From Rhizophagus irregularis (Eukaryota; Glomeromycota; Glomeromycetes; Glomerales; Glomeraceae), in assembly GCF_026210795.1 (NCBI RefSeq), contig NC_089449.1, positions 1 through 64,000 on the forward strand: DNA of 64,000 nucleotides, read 5' to 3'. Of the stretch, positions 52,175 through 63,320 are shown piece after piece. Every line of letters begins with the position of its first letter. The first letter of the stretch is position 1. The position numbers and the translations under genes were made by a program. The notes under the pieces were generated by a model. It saw only the letters and a list, made by a program, of their open reading frames with translations. It was not told the origin of the DNA and did no database searches.

Positions 52175-52179
52175 CGGCT

Positions 52180-52184
52180 ATATC
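52180..52184. repeat. Target-site duplication, right copy (ATATC)
   Basis: Matches 14485-14489. Beyond it the flank continues CTTTAAAAGTATTTTT and then exon-like repeat units of the same kind as on the left, so both flanks belong to one pre-insertion locus. Confidence 0.7.
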
Positions 52185-53000
52185 CTTTAAAAGTATTTTT
52201 TTTATTAGTTTTTTTATAAAGTTCATTTTCATTTTTGTAGGTCTAAGATACTGAAGATATATGTCTTAGACTCAATTTAAAGATAAAATAACTTCAAAAA
52301 AAAGGAGTCTTTTTTTTTTAATGAACGTTTACTAATGTTCATTTTTCTTTTTTTTTTATAGATCTAGAATACCAAAGGACCTTAATTCTGAATGTAAACT
52401 TTGATTTTATTTTTATTTTTATGTTTATTTTAATAAAGCATCATAAATGTTTTAATTATCTTTTTTTAGGTTTTTAGCTCTCCTAAACTCTTCTGAATAG
52501 AATTTTGAAGGTATTTTTTCAAAATTCTTTTTTTTTGTTGCTTTTAATTTACAAAACATTTACTAACATTTCAGTCATTTTTTTGTAGGATTTTAGTTTT
52601 TCAACTTCTGAATGAAAGAATTTAAATTTAAAATTTTTCATTTTTTTTTTGTATTTTTTTCTTTAATAAACATTTTATTAATATTCACTATTCTTTTATT
52701 TTTAGGTTCCAGCTTCCATTTGAAAGAATTTCGAAGGTAATAACATTTTGAAGTTTTTTTTTTTATTTTTCTTTAATGAACATTCTACTAATATTCATTT
52801 TTCTTCTATTTTTTAGATTCTGGACTTCCATTTGGAAGAACTTAAAAGAACTTTAAAGGTAATAACACTTTAAAGTTCTTTATTTTTTACTTTTTTTAAC
52901 GAACATTTTACTAATTATTCATTCAAACATTTCAAAAGTAATAACTTTGAAATGTTTTTCTTATTTATAACAAACATCTTTGATTTTCTATTTTGTTTGT
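52185..53000 (+). repeat. Exon-like repeat units right of the large element
   Basis: At least six units, each a T-rich tract with TTTGTAG, TTTATAG or TTTTTAG acceptor-like ends, a 35-50-nt block and an ATTTACTAA-type spacer motif, start near 52242, 52363, 52472, 52590, 52708 and 52818. Blocks ending GAATTTTGAAG-GTA (52500-52512) and GAATTTCGAAG-GTAATA (52725-52743) match those left of the element (14220, 14340). The series therefore spans the insertion. Confidence 0.5.
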
Positions 53001-54233
53001 TATTTGTTAGAATTGAATCAACTGGAACAATGTTCTAAACTATTAACAACATGTAAATTGCAGAACTTTTAGTTAGCTATTAGTGCATTAATAAAATAGT
53101 GTAGTAAAGCAATAAATTTGTAATACGTTTAATTAATAAATTGATGATGTTAGATAATACTGAAATAATAATTGAGATCTGTATAATTTATTATTATTCT
53201 GATGAATTTTGCAGATTTTTATTTTGTAAAATATGCACAGAATTTAATAACAAAAATCTTCATAGAATTTTGTTTTTGAAATTCTTAGCAGGTTTATTTT
53301 TTTAAAAATCTTCACAGAAATTTACTTTCTTAAAATTCTGCACAGGAATTATAAATTTTTTTCTTCAAAAATCGATGGCATATCTTAAGATTTGTATAAA
53401 AAAATTAATCTGCAAATCTGCACAGATTTGCACTCCAAAAAATTTGCCAATGCAAAATTACATTTGCTTTTTTTTAATTTATAAAGAATTTTACCTTATA
53501 AACTTAAATAGATTTTTTTAATTTTATATATATCTTAAGCTAATAGGTAATCTTTTTTAGAAGTAAAGCAGGTTTTGATCAGATACAATAAACTTGTATT
53601 TATAGAAATAGCTATTAATAACCATAAATAGAAGTTATTCTCATAGGATATGATGGTATTCATAATCATTTTTAAAATTGAAAAAAGTAGTATTTTTATT
53701 TTTTTATTGCATTATTGATCATTTTATTTTTTTAAAAAATAAGCTATAAAGTTATGAGTAATAAAATAATTACATAAAAATCTATTATATATCAAAAAAA
53801 TAATCAAATATTATTGAGAATCAGTATTATGTAATCACAAAAGTAGTATTAAACTTGAATATAATAAGATTAGGATTCATATGTTGAATCTATTCAACTT
53901 AGCCAACTGATTATGACCAGTGAAAATCAAATATAATTTGCACTTTTAAATTTATTGATTGTGAAAGTGTTATTGAGTAATTTTAAAGCTCTAATCAGGT
54001 CAGTTCTAATCTGACAACCTAGACTAAAAATTTAGATTAGTCCAGTCCAAGTTGTTGCTTCAACTCAGACTGAAATATTTAGTTTAGTTTCAGATTATAA
54101 ATCTAACCTAGACTGAATTAAACAGATTAAAATCAGATCAGATTGAGTAAATATTTTCGCAATAGTTTTATATTAAAACTATTGCGATTATTTAATTATT
54201 AAATAAAAAAATATCACAAAACGTTTTTTAATA
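53001..54233. other. AT-rich spacer, no gene seen
   Basis: Very AT-rich DNA with repeated TCTTCACAGAAATT/TCTGCACAG steps around 53220-53440 and a CAGTCTAGACTGAA-like AT-rich part at 54000-54130. Nothing codes convincingly. Confidence 0.5.
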
Positions 54234-54235
54234 TA

Positions 54236-54545
54236 CCGTATATAGCGGGTCACAGTACCCCGGGTATCTTGCAAAAATCGGGGTTTGACCCTGTACCCCC
54301 AGGTACTAAACAAAGCCTAAAAATTCCATTTTTTGCAAATATCTCACGATCTACTGGTCCAATTTGAACGATCTTTTTTTTATTTTGAAGAGCTCAATGA
54401 GAGCTATCAAACAAAAAAAGATGGCTCAAATCTGATCACTAGATCACGAGATAATTGTAAAATATCCCCCGGATACTATATAATTCTATGAAATTTTTCA
54501 AGGAAGGTACTATGTATAGGGGGTACTATGGCCCGCGATATACGG
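54236..54545. mobile_element. ~310-bp MITE with TA duplication
   Basis: The ends are inverted: left CCGTATATAGCGGGTCACAG, right complement CCGTATATCGCGGGCCATAG, continuing into TACCCC. TA flanks both sides. The interior includes GGGGTTTGACC and CTCACGATCTACTGG-like sequence and is less AT-rich than its surroundings. The TA target suggests a Tc1/mariner-type mobiliser. Confidence 0.75.
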
Positions 54546-54547
54546 TA

Positions 54548-56770
54548 TTATTACAAAAAAAATATTTGCGCAATATTTTTTCAAAGTATATTTAATTAAA
54601 AAATTGTTTGCGCAATATTTTTTAATTAATTTAACAAAAAAATGTTGTAAAAATGTTTTTTAAAGCAATTATAATTTAAAAATGTTTTTGCAATGTTTTA
54701 ATTAATTTAACAAAAAAATATTGCAAAACATTTTTTCAAAGTAATTATAATTAAAAAAGAATTTTTTTAACTATCACCAGAGGTGATGATCACTGGTGAC
54801 TGAAATTATAACAATTAACTAGCATTAAAAAACTATAGTGCCAGTAAAAATTGATAATTCTGGCTAACGGTGATGATCACCCCAGTAACTTGAAGTAAAA
54901 ACCATTAAAAAATATTTTCACAATATTTTTTAATTAATTTAATGAAAAAATATTATGATGAAAACATTTTTTCAATGCAATTATAATTAAAAAAATATTT
55001 TTGCACCATTTTTTTATTATAGAACTAGATTGAACTAGACTAAAATAACTGGTCCAGTCTGATCTGATTTCAGATTTTCCTTTTAACATAAACTGGATTG
55101 GATTGAAATGAACCAATTTTTTCAGTCTGGTTCCAGGTTACTCTTCAACCTGAACTAATCTGCTTTAGATAGTTTTGAAATGTAAAATTAAAAATTTTTT
55201 GCCTACTAATATTAGCTATTATGTAAGTTAAATTTATCAATTTATAAACATTATCATGCTTTTTAAAATATAAATCAAAATCAGAACTAATCATATCAAA
55301 CATATAAATGCTTTTATGATTATTTTCTCTTAGTTCCATCAATATATAGTTATTTTTGCAAGAAGATTAATAATGAACATCAAATCGTTGTCTCTCCAGT
55401 TCTTAGAAGATTTCTTTGACAGTTTCTTATTGAATTTAAATATTTCCCTAAAAATATAGAATAATAAGTTTAAAAATATATGGCACTTTTTTATATAGAA
55501 TATTTAGATAAAGAGTATACCTTGGAAAGGTTCTTGCTTAGATTTTGTAATACAAAAAATATTTATTCTATTATTAAGCTTTTTATTTTTCAGGTTCTTA
55601 TTATTAACAATTTTTATTAACTTTCAAGTAAAATTTTTCTTATTTTTTTTTTGTACATTGTTCTTCTCTCTCTTTTTTTCAAGAATCATTCTAAATATAA
55701 AAGTATATTAAGTTATGAAAAGAAAAGTGACATTATACTAATAACTAGCTTACTTTATACCAGAAAACATTTTGGTTTATAAATTAGAAATTTTTAAATT
55801 ATAGTAAAAATTTAATTACTTAAAGGTAAAAAATAATAGTTGTTGAAAATGGAATTACATTACTTGTGATGATTACATCTAACTACAGACATTTATTATG
55901 TAATACATCCAATTATAAACTTTTTTACCTCTCTACATATTTTTATTTTTTAAGTGTAATTAAATAATTAGGTTTCTGTTTACTTTTGAAGAGCAGTTTC
56001 TTTCTAAATAAACAAAAAAATAGGTTTATTCTTTTTAATTTTTGTTTTTGCTTTTTTTAACTTCAGAAATATAATTAAAGTTTCCTTTTTTTCTTTTTAT
56101 TATTATTGTTTTAGGAACATAATTTGGATAAACAGAAGACTTTATTATTTCTTTGTATTATTAAATTTTTGCATTAATAAATAAAGTTATTCTAAATTAT
56201 TATATATAAAAAATGCAATTATTTTTTTTACTTAACCAAATACAATAAAAATACTTTATAAATACAATTACTAATAATTATATTATAATTAAATGTAAAA
56301 ATATATATTTAAAATAAGATCAACATTTGGGTGAAAAGGGAAAAATAATTGGTTTTCTGTTTTTTTATAATGAGAAAATTTATATATCGCATATGCGATG
56401 ATATCGCATCATTAAATTTATCATATAATATTAAGTAATATATACATTATAATTACATAATAATAAACTATTGATAGTGTAACTATATTAATAATATAAA
56501 TTGTTGCTTAGTAATGATCATTTTTTTCCTCTCCTCTTCTTATCGTACGAGTCTAAAAATGGATGTTAACGTAACTCAAGATATATTTCTTTTTGTTTAA
56601 GAATACAGTATACCAGAATTTTTTAAATCATTCAAATGGACTTTTTTTACTTACAGATAGCAGTTTTATTTTGAATAATTATGAAGAACTTGATCAAAGT
56701 TAGTTACTTTATTTTTTGCATCGTATTATATAGCTTAGAGACTAATTAATAGTCTTTATTATATAGTTTC
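54548..56770. other. AT-rich region with GCAATATTTTTTAATTAATT repeats
   Basis: From 54560 to 55010 a ~55-75-bp unit with GCAATATTTTTTAATTAATT recurs about five times, split by a small hairpin-like CACCAGAGGTGATGATCACTGGTG. A second AT-rich stretch to 56770 has no gene; the minus-strand frames at 54934-55116 and 55145-55342 show no motif. Confidence 0.5.
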
Positions 56771-56774
56771 AGAG

Positions 56775-58290
56775 GTATTCAAAAATGATACTCCTTGTTC
56801 TATTGAAATTTTAGAAGAGATTGGTCTAGATTTCGTTAAAAATGAATCCTTTTCTTTTATAGCCACTATTTTAGGTTCAGATTTAGAATCTTTAGAACTT
56901 ACTAAATATCCTTTATTAACTCAACCTGTGGAATTAGCTATTAGTTCAAGTTTTCCATCCTAGGCTATTGCTGAACATTATATAAAAGAGTATGGAAAAC
57001 AGAAAGGCTTTGTTATTAATCATTATCAAGCTGAATATTACTATAGTACTGCTTCCACTTCATCTGAATGACCTGTAAAAAAAAGAACATTTTTCTGTGA
57101 GTATAGTGGAAAGTATAAGTCTAAGAAAACAAAACTATTGGACCAACAACGTACTAAAGGATCTAAAAAAACTGGTTGCAAATGGCATATCAATTTATCT
57201 GAAAATGGTGGGTTTATTTATATGACCTTTTTAAACTTAGAGCACAACCATGAAATACTTGCAGATAATGTTAGATTTGCCACAAAATTTTGAAAGTTTG
57301 ATCAATTTACATTAGCTGAAATTGAGCGTGCTATTGTATATAGTAGATGTGATGCATATACAATAAGAAATTTGTTGCAGCCATTATTTCCTGAGCAACT
57401 TTTTCTTACTCAAAATCTGTCAAACGCAATTCAAAAGATTAAACATGATGACAAAAGAGTTATTGGATCTAAAGTAAGACCATCTCTCTAGCCTCGATAT
57501 ATCACAAGATAATTAATGCCAAACAATTTTTATGAAACTAGCGATAGAATCATATCTATTGATCCTAGAGAAATGATCTTGGCATCATTTGATAGGTCTT
57601 AATGAGACGAATCTAATGAGCCTTTTTTATTTTTTTATTATCACTACATAACGAGTTATCTTAATTTTCGCATTTTTTCTTAAATAAAATAGAACTGAAT
57701 TGAACTGAACGGTTCTGGTTCCAAAACTAAACCGAGAACTGAACTGTATTTTTGGTCAGTTTTGGATCAGTTCCCAGTTCAAATCAGAACTGTTTGGAGT
57801 TCTAATTTGGTCAGATGCATTTCACTTGTTAAAATTTCTTCTTGATCAACAAAAGAAAGATCAGATGATGTTTATGCAACTATTAATTAATGTAGATAGT
57901 AATAGATTGTGTGGTATATTTTGGATGACTGCAAATCAGATTGTATTATGATCACATTATTCAGATGTTGTGTTGCATGATAATACTTCTAAAACTAACA
58001 AATATAATTTCCCATTATCTTTATTTATAATTGTTAACAACAATGGAAAATCACGTTTAGGTGCTTAAGTCTTTTTAACTGATGAAACACAGGAAAGCTA
58101 TGAGTGGGTTTTACAACAAACATTAGATACAACGGGTTTGGAACCAAAAGTTATATTAACTGACATAAATCCAGTTATGGATGCGGCATGTAGCATTGTA
58201 TACAAAAATACTTATCATATTCATTGCATATAGTATATGTCATAAAATTTGCCAAAAAGACTTAAATTTAAGCTTGCATATGGGCTGATT
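56775..58290 (+). pseudogene. Broken MULE transposase (FAR1-like)
   Basis: The + strand reads FFCEYSGKYKSKK, TGCKWHINLSENGGFIYMTF and LEHNHEI (57085-57260), a FAR1/WRKY-GCM1-type zinc-finger domain. AEIERAIVYSRCDAYTIRNL follows (57315-57375). After an insertion come IFWMTANQIVL, SDVVLHDNTSKTNKYNFPLS, DETQESYEWVLQQTLDTTGL and KNTYHIHCI (57915-58230), the MULE transposase core. Stops interrupt it at 57069, 57482, 57948, 58066 and 58231. It is a dead copy. The core motifs are clear enough for family assignment, and 9-bp duplications of the MITE at 63321 fit the same superfamily. Confidence 0.8.
57485..57815. mobile_element. Insertion inside the MULE pseudogene
   Basis: About 330 bp of unrelated sequence separate the two halves of the MULE. 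The second half of the insertion holds repeated GAACTGAACTGA/GGTTC, AACTGAACTG and CAGTTC steps in both orientations (57690-57800), similar to the AACTGAAAT-type sequence at 8390-8540. The ends could not be fixed and no target duplication was found. Confidence 0.45.
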
Positions 58291-58471
58291 TGTTTACCTT
58301 TAATTAAAATATTGATTTTGTTACATTTTTATTATACAAAATACTATATAATATACAGTAAATTGGGGGTGAGTATTAAAAAACTTTTATTTAATGTTAT
58401 TATACTTTAAGTAGGTAAATATTTCTTTTAAATTAATATAATTCTTAGCACTTACTATATATATTAAAAAT

Positions 58472-58795
58472 TTGTATCTCAACTTTAAACGTAAATATCT
58501 CTAGATCTAATGGTCCAATCAGCAAGCTCTTTTTTCGCTCATATAGACCAGATCAAGGGCTTTCCGAAGAGCCTAAATTTATAAAAAAAGGATCAGTGAA
58601 TCCCAAGATATTTGCATTTAAGCATGTTAAAAAGTTCATACCTCAACTTTAAACGTAAATATCTCTGGATCTAATGATTCAATCAGCGAGCTCTTTTTTT
58701 GCCTATAAATTCCAGAACAAGGGCTTTCCAACGAGCCTAAAATTATAGAAAACGGATCAGTGAATCTTGATATATTTGCGTCTAAAGATGGTAAT
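58472..58795 (+). repeat. Two-copy tandem repeat of ~160 bp
   Basis: The unit CTCAACTTTAAACGTAAATA...GGATCAGTGAATC...GATATTTGC occurs twice in tandem (58478-58620 and 58642-58790) at roughly 85 percent identity by eye. No coding. Confidence 0.7.
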
Positions 58796-59593
58796 ACAAA
58801 TTCTGACATAAAATAATTATTTTTATTGTTTGAAAATATCTATTATGATACCATCATCAGGAAGTCACAGGAAAAATATTCATCACATGTATATTTTTGC
58901 AAATCATTTACATCGTAATTTTTATTATTTTAAATGTACATGTAATATTTAATATTAATAAACATCACCAATGAGATTTTTATCATGATATGCATCATTT
59001 AATAATGAAAATTCAATGTTTATCAAATATGATGGTTTCAAAAATAAATTTTTATGATATCAGCCCCTATTTATTATCATGTCACGTGAAATAATCTTAG
59101 CAATATGATAAACGAAACTTCCTCTTCTTTATTCTTTTATTTTCCCTTTCCCGCCCTTTCTCTTCCCCACATTTCCCTTCTCTTACTACTAGTTGAAAAA
59201 GGAATATTCGGCCTTAGTAAAATTCGGCCTATATTCGACTAGTACTTAAAATTAAAAAATTCGACCATGATCTACGATTAGATGTTAGTCGAATAATGCA
59301 CTAATTAAACATCACGTTATCACGCATTACGCATATCAAAAGTTTAAAAAAGGATCATCTTTTTTAACCTTTTTCCTTTCCCTTCCTTTTTCTTCCTTTA
59401 CTCCTTCCCCTATCGTCCTTCCCTTCCCCTTTCATTCTCCCCTTTTTCTCACACCCTTTTTCTCACACTTTTCTTCCGCCTCTTTTTCTTAAAAGTAATG
59501 TAAGTTTCATTTTGAAACTTACATAATTTTTTTTTTAATTTTTTTTTTTAATTTAAGAAACCACTTAATGTTTCTTATTTTATTTTTTTGTAG

Positions 59594-60240
59594 GACGCGT
59601 ACTAGGAGGACGCCGGCTTGAATATGACGAAACCGGACTTTAAGGTAGTGAGAAATGGGAAAGGGAGTTTGTTATTTTTAATTAAAAAAATGAACTAACA
59701 TTTCTTTTCGTTATTTTTTTTTTGTAGAACGTCTACTAGGAGGACGCCAGCTTGAATACGACGAAACCGGACTTTAAGGTAGTGAGAAATGGGGAAAGGG
59801 GGGTTTGTTATTTTTAATTAAAGAAACGAACTAACGTTTCTTTTTGTTATTTTTTTTTTGTAGAACTTCTACTAGGAGGACGCCGGCTTGAATACGACGA
59901 AACTGGACTTTAAGGTAGTGAGAAATGGGGAAGAGAAGGTTTGTTATTTTTAATTAAAGAAACTATTTAACGTTTCTTATTTTATTTTTTTGTAGGACGC
60001 GTACTAGGAGGACGCCAGCTTGAATATAACGAAACCGGACTTTAAGGTAGTGAGAAATGGGAAAGGGGGTTTGTTATTTTTAATTAAAGAAATGAACTAA
60101 CGTTTCTTTTCATTATTTTTTTTTTGTAGAACGTCTACTAGGAGGACGCCGGCTTGAATATGGAACCGGACTTTAAGGTAGTGATGGGAAAGGGTTGGGA
60201 TTTTGTTGTTTTTAATTTAAGAAACAATCTAACATTTCTT
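59594..60240 (+). repeat. Tandem array A: five ~134-bp exon-like units
   Basis: Each unit is T-tract + GTAG, a ~51-nt block (CTACTAGGAGGACGCCGGCT ... ACCGGACTTTAAG), GTAGTGAG donor-like site, GAAATGGGAAAGGGGGTTTG and TTTTTAATTAAAGAAAC spacer. Blocks begin at about 59594, 59728, 59864, 59996 and 60130, a period of 132-136 bp. All three frames of the block hit a stop when joined end to end, so protein coding is doubtful here, unlike array B. Confidence 0.7.
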
Positions 60241-60784
60241 TTCATATTTTTTTGTAGAGTTCCGGTTTCTTTGGCTTTGGGACTTAGGTCTGGTAAGTTT
60301 CGATTCGAAACTTATGTTTTTTTAATTTATTTTTTTTTAATTTATTTTTTTTTTAATTTTCTTGTTTTTTTTTGTAGGTATGATTCTTTCGGCTTTGGAA
60401 CTTGAATATATGGTAAGTTTCAATTTGAAATTCGAAACATAACTTTTTTTTTTAATTTATTTTTTTTTAAATTTTATATTATTTTTTTTGTAGGTATCGG
60501 TACATTTATTTTTTGATTAAATAATATAATTTTTTGATACCTTCTTTGATATCTAACTCATTAGATGAAACCAATAAACTAAGAATATCTTTATATGATG
60601 GCTTCTTGAACTTCTTCGATTGGATTTTTTGACGTTGGATGGCTGGCTTCGGTGGTTTCTTTTTTGTAGAACAGTACCTTGCTGTAGATTAGCGTCTTGA
60701 AATGAATTGTTAAGTTTTGAAGCAAATCTTTGCTTCAGAACTTTTTTAAAATTTATTTATTTTTTTTTTGATTTTTTTTTGCAG

Positions 60785-61166
60785 GTACTGGTAGATTGAG
60801 TTCCCGGATCTTAGACGATATGATTTGTAAGTTTCGAAAGTAAAGTTTACTTTCGAACTTTTTAATTTATTAATTTTTTTTTCTTTTTTTTTTGCAGGTA
60901 CCGGTAGATTGAGCTTCCGGATCTTAGACGATATGATTGGTAAGTTTCGAAAGTTTAGTTTACTTTCAAAATTTTTTAATTTATTAATTTCTTTTTCTTT
61001 TTTTTTTGCAGGTACCGGTAAATTGAGCTTCCGGATCTCAGACGATATGATTGGTAAGTTTCGAAAGTTTAGTTTACTTTTGAAACTTATTAATTTATTA
61101 ATTTCTTTTTCTTTTTTTTTGCAGGTACCGGTAGATTGAGCTTCCGGATCTTAGACGATATGATTG
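60785..61166 (+). repeat. Tandem array B: four 42-nt exons in phase encoding a 14-residue repeat
   Basis: Units with a 113-114-bp period: T-tract + TTTGCAG, a 42-nt exon (GTACCGGTAGATTGAGCTTC ... GATATGATTG), then GTAAGTTTCGAAAG. Exons are at 60785-60826, 60898-60939, 61012-61053 and 61125-61166. Splicing adjacent exons keeps one frame open and would encode tandem copies of TGRLSFRILDDMIG. Both splice sites are canonical in nearly every unit. Flanking exon-like blocks (60260-60294, 60380-60413, 61270 and 61375 onward) may belong to the same transcript. Tandem-exon repeat genes are known for Rhizophagus SP7-like effectors, but I see no signal peptide or family match here. Confidence 0.6.
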
Positions 61167-62419
61167 GTAAGTTTCAAAAGTTTAGTTTACTTTCAAAACT
61201 TTTTTCTTTAAATTTTTTCTGTTTTGTTTTGAAGAAACTAACCATTTCTTCTTTTGTCTATTTTGTAGGAATCATCTTCGAGTTTTGGGTCGGCTTCTCA
61301 AATAAGTTTTGAAGTTTCTCTTCGAAACTTTTTTTATTAAATTAATTTTTTTTATTTTATCTTTTTATTGTAGGTTGTAGACGACATTATAAGGACCATC
61401 CATAATGGGATTGGTGAAACATTCAGATCACGTGCCGGTAATGGCGACTCCAGTATGGACAGAGAAGGCACAGGAGCATGTGATGACAAGTACAAACATG
61501 AAATTGTCGTATTGTTATGACATAAAGAAGTCAAAGATAACCTGTCACGTGGCTGAATGTTTGTTAGTGTAGGATTGAATCTGCTAGCTCTTGTGGAACC
61601 AATTAATGGAGAATCAAAAATATGTTGTGCGTATTGTCATTGACGTTTGTGAATAAGCATAAATCACGAATGCTATTGGATGAATTTGAGGAGATTTTCA
61701 AATAAAATGTTTATTTTTAATAGAAACATTTAGCTAATATTTTTGGGTTAATTAGATTAGTATAGATTTAGTAGACTTTAGTATAGATTATTATAATGTA
61801 ATTTAATAAATAATTTGTTATTCAATAACATTTAGCATTGTCATATTAACATAATTTATATAAATTTGATATGATGTTTATTATCTTTAAAATAATGTAC
61901 ATCGTTAATGGACATTAAAATTAGGTGATGCACATCAAATGTTGTGACATCAATTGTACATTGCAGGGTCCGATGTTCAGCGCTTCTTTATGATGTACAT
62001 CAAATGACCGATGTACATTTGATGAACATTTTTCCTGTGACTTCCTGATGATCTTTTATATGATATTTTTATTATACTTTTATAAACATTTATAGCTACT
62101 AAGACTATATAAATTTTTATTTTACTTTATATTTTATTAAAATATACTTACTTTTTAATAATATATGTTGAAAATTTCATATATATGAGAAATGGGTTTT
62201 TTATTAGTGAAATGGATTTTTTTACATCTCTTTTACATTTAATGATTTAAGTTTCGCAAATGTAAATTTTTGTTCAACTTATTATTTAGTCAAGTGATTA
62301 TCAATCAGATGATTTTTTGGTATTACAAAACAATTTTGAGTAATGAAAATTGTGAAAATCAATTCAATAACTCTTTTTAATGCAGAGTAGACAAATCAGC
62401 CCATATATATAGGGTTAAT

Positions 62420-63320
62420 CACCCTATCTTAGTAGTTGGTTACTAAGACCCTAATTAAACCTGAGTATGGTGAGGTCGCAGGTTTGATTCCCATAATCAC
62501 GGAAATAAAAAGAATTTTACTGCGAACGCTACTACCAATAGTGTGAAGATACAGGGATTAGGTAGTTGGACTGCACCATGGTAAATTAGTGTGTACGGTC
62601 AGGCTGCACATTTCAACAAAGGGTCATGGTGTCCTTCTAACGTTCCCTATGAGGTCATTGGGATGTTCAGAGTCCTGTCCGTAAGGTCGCTGCTTGTATA
62701 CCTTGGTGGTAATTTCCTATCCAGGTGGTCACTCAAATGATACTTGGAGTCAATGTACTAGATGGTTATTATAGATGGTAAAATCCTGGGTGCAATGACT
62801 TTGTGGTAGTTTACCTTCTAATAGGTTTAGGCCAACTAGAATATTCCTGAACAGACAGGTGTACTAGGTGAGGTATGGGGTTCAACTCCCCACTAGACGG
62901 GTACCAGGTGGCAGCTTGGATGGTAAGGCATCACTGGAAATAATCCCAAATAAGCGAGTCTATACTATCTCATGTTCTCTCTGTCTCAGTGGTCACTACT
63001 ATACCTTTAGGGGATTTACAACTGTACCTTGGGGCTAAGGAATCGTGGGGCTGTAGTGGCCTTGAATGAGCCTTAATTCAGTTCTGAAGTGTGAATGTTG
63101 GTACGGAAGGGTTTCTAGATGATTGCCATTACACCTGCACTGAAAGTTCTCCATTACTAAGACTGCCAGGGTGGCATATAAATTCAAGCTTGTCTTACCT
63201 CTAGGGGGTTATGACTAGCCAGTTAGTATTCCGTTGATGGATAAGGACTATTCTGAGGTCAAACTAAAATGGCAGTTGTAGTGATATTTGGTCAGGTTGC
63301 ACATACCAGTTAGTTGGTAT
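62420..63320 (+). repeat. SINE-like composite with tRNA-type box motifs
   Basis: This ~900-bp stretch is richer in GC than its surroundings. It opens with TTAGTAGTTGGTTA (A-box-like, 62428) and, about 55 bp on, GCAGGTTTGATTCCC (B-box-like, 62479). A second B-box-like GGGGTTCAACTCCCC lies at 62878-62892. Such pairs are the RNA polymerase III promoter of tRNA-derived SINEs. No tRNA cloverleaf with a matching acceptor stem is evident, so it is not a functional tRNA gene. The rest resembles a low-copy repeat with recurring GGTAGTT/GGTGG steps. Confidence 0.4.

Larger units (their letters stand above)
14490..52179. mobile_element. 37.7-kb Polinton-like element with Gag/protease cassette
   Basis: Bounded by ~2.02-kb inverted repeats and a 5-bp ATATC duplication. 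It contains a family B DNA polymerase, a primase-helicase, an A32-type packaging ATPase and an rve integrase, plus a Gag-like/zinc-knuckle/retropepsin cassette and about 15 cargo genes. Base composition is clearly less AT-rich than the flanks and coding density is far higher, both consistent with arrival from elsewhere. Polintons/Mavericks carry integrase, packaging ATPase, protease, capsid genes and a protein-primed polymerase. This element shares integrase, ATPase and a protease function but differs in polymerase type and in lacking a recognisable jelly-roll capsid. Alternatives are an integrated large DNA virus relative or a Starship-like cargo carrier; the long TIRs and rve integrase favour the Polinton-like reading. 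Confidence 0.85.
50159..52179. repeat. Right terminal inverted repeat (~2.02 kb)
   Basis: Reverse complement of 14490-16510 with few differences. Its inner limit lies in codon 15 of the polymerase gene. It carries a second copy of the small zinc protein, the T-tract/GCGAATAATATACC promoter core (50240-50264), the GTCCTAG inverted repeats (about 50650-51050), the AT-rich subrepeats (51950-52105) and a 40-nt terminal palindrome. Confidence 0.95.
58853..62052. mobile_element. 3.2-kb TIR element carrying exon-like arrays
   Basis: The left end, ATCATCAGGAAGTCACAGGA then AAAATATTCATCA, is matched in inverse at 62020-62052 (TGATGAACATTTTTCCTGTG, then ACTTCCTGATGAT), giving a TIR of about 33 bp with one mismatch. 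Inside are a pyrimidine-rich block (59105-59490) and two tandem exon-like arrays. No transposase was recognised, so it is non-autonomous or its gene is the spliced array. No clear target duplication. Confidence 0.65.
58278..62407. mobile_element. Possible 4.1-kb TIR element inserted in the MULE remnant
   Basis: ATATGGGCTGATTTGTTTAC at 58278 is inverted at 62384-62407 (GTAGACAAATCAGCCCATAT). The left end directly follows the point where the MULE similarity stops. It encloses the shorter 3.2-kb TIR element. No target duplication could be settled. Confidence 0.45.

Noticed and set aside
62420-62500. Functional tRNA gene
   Set aside because: A- and B-box-like motifs are present, but no cloverleaf or matching acceptor stem could be built.
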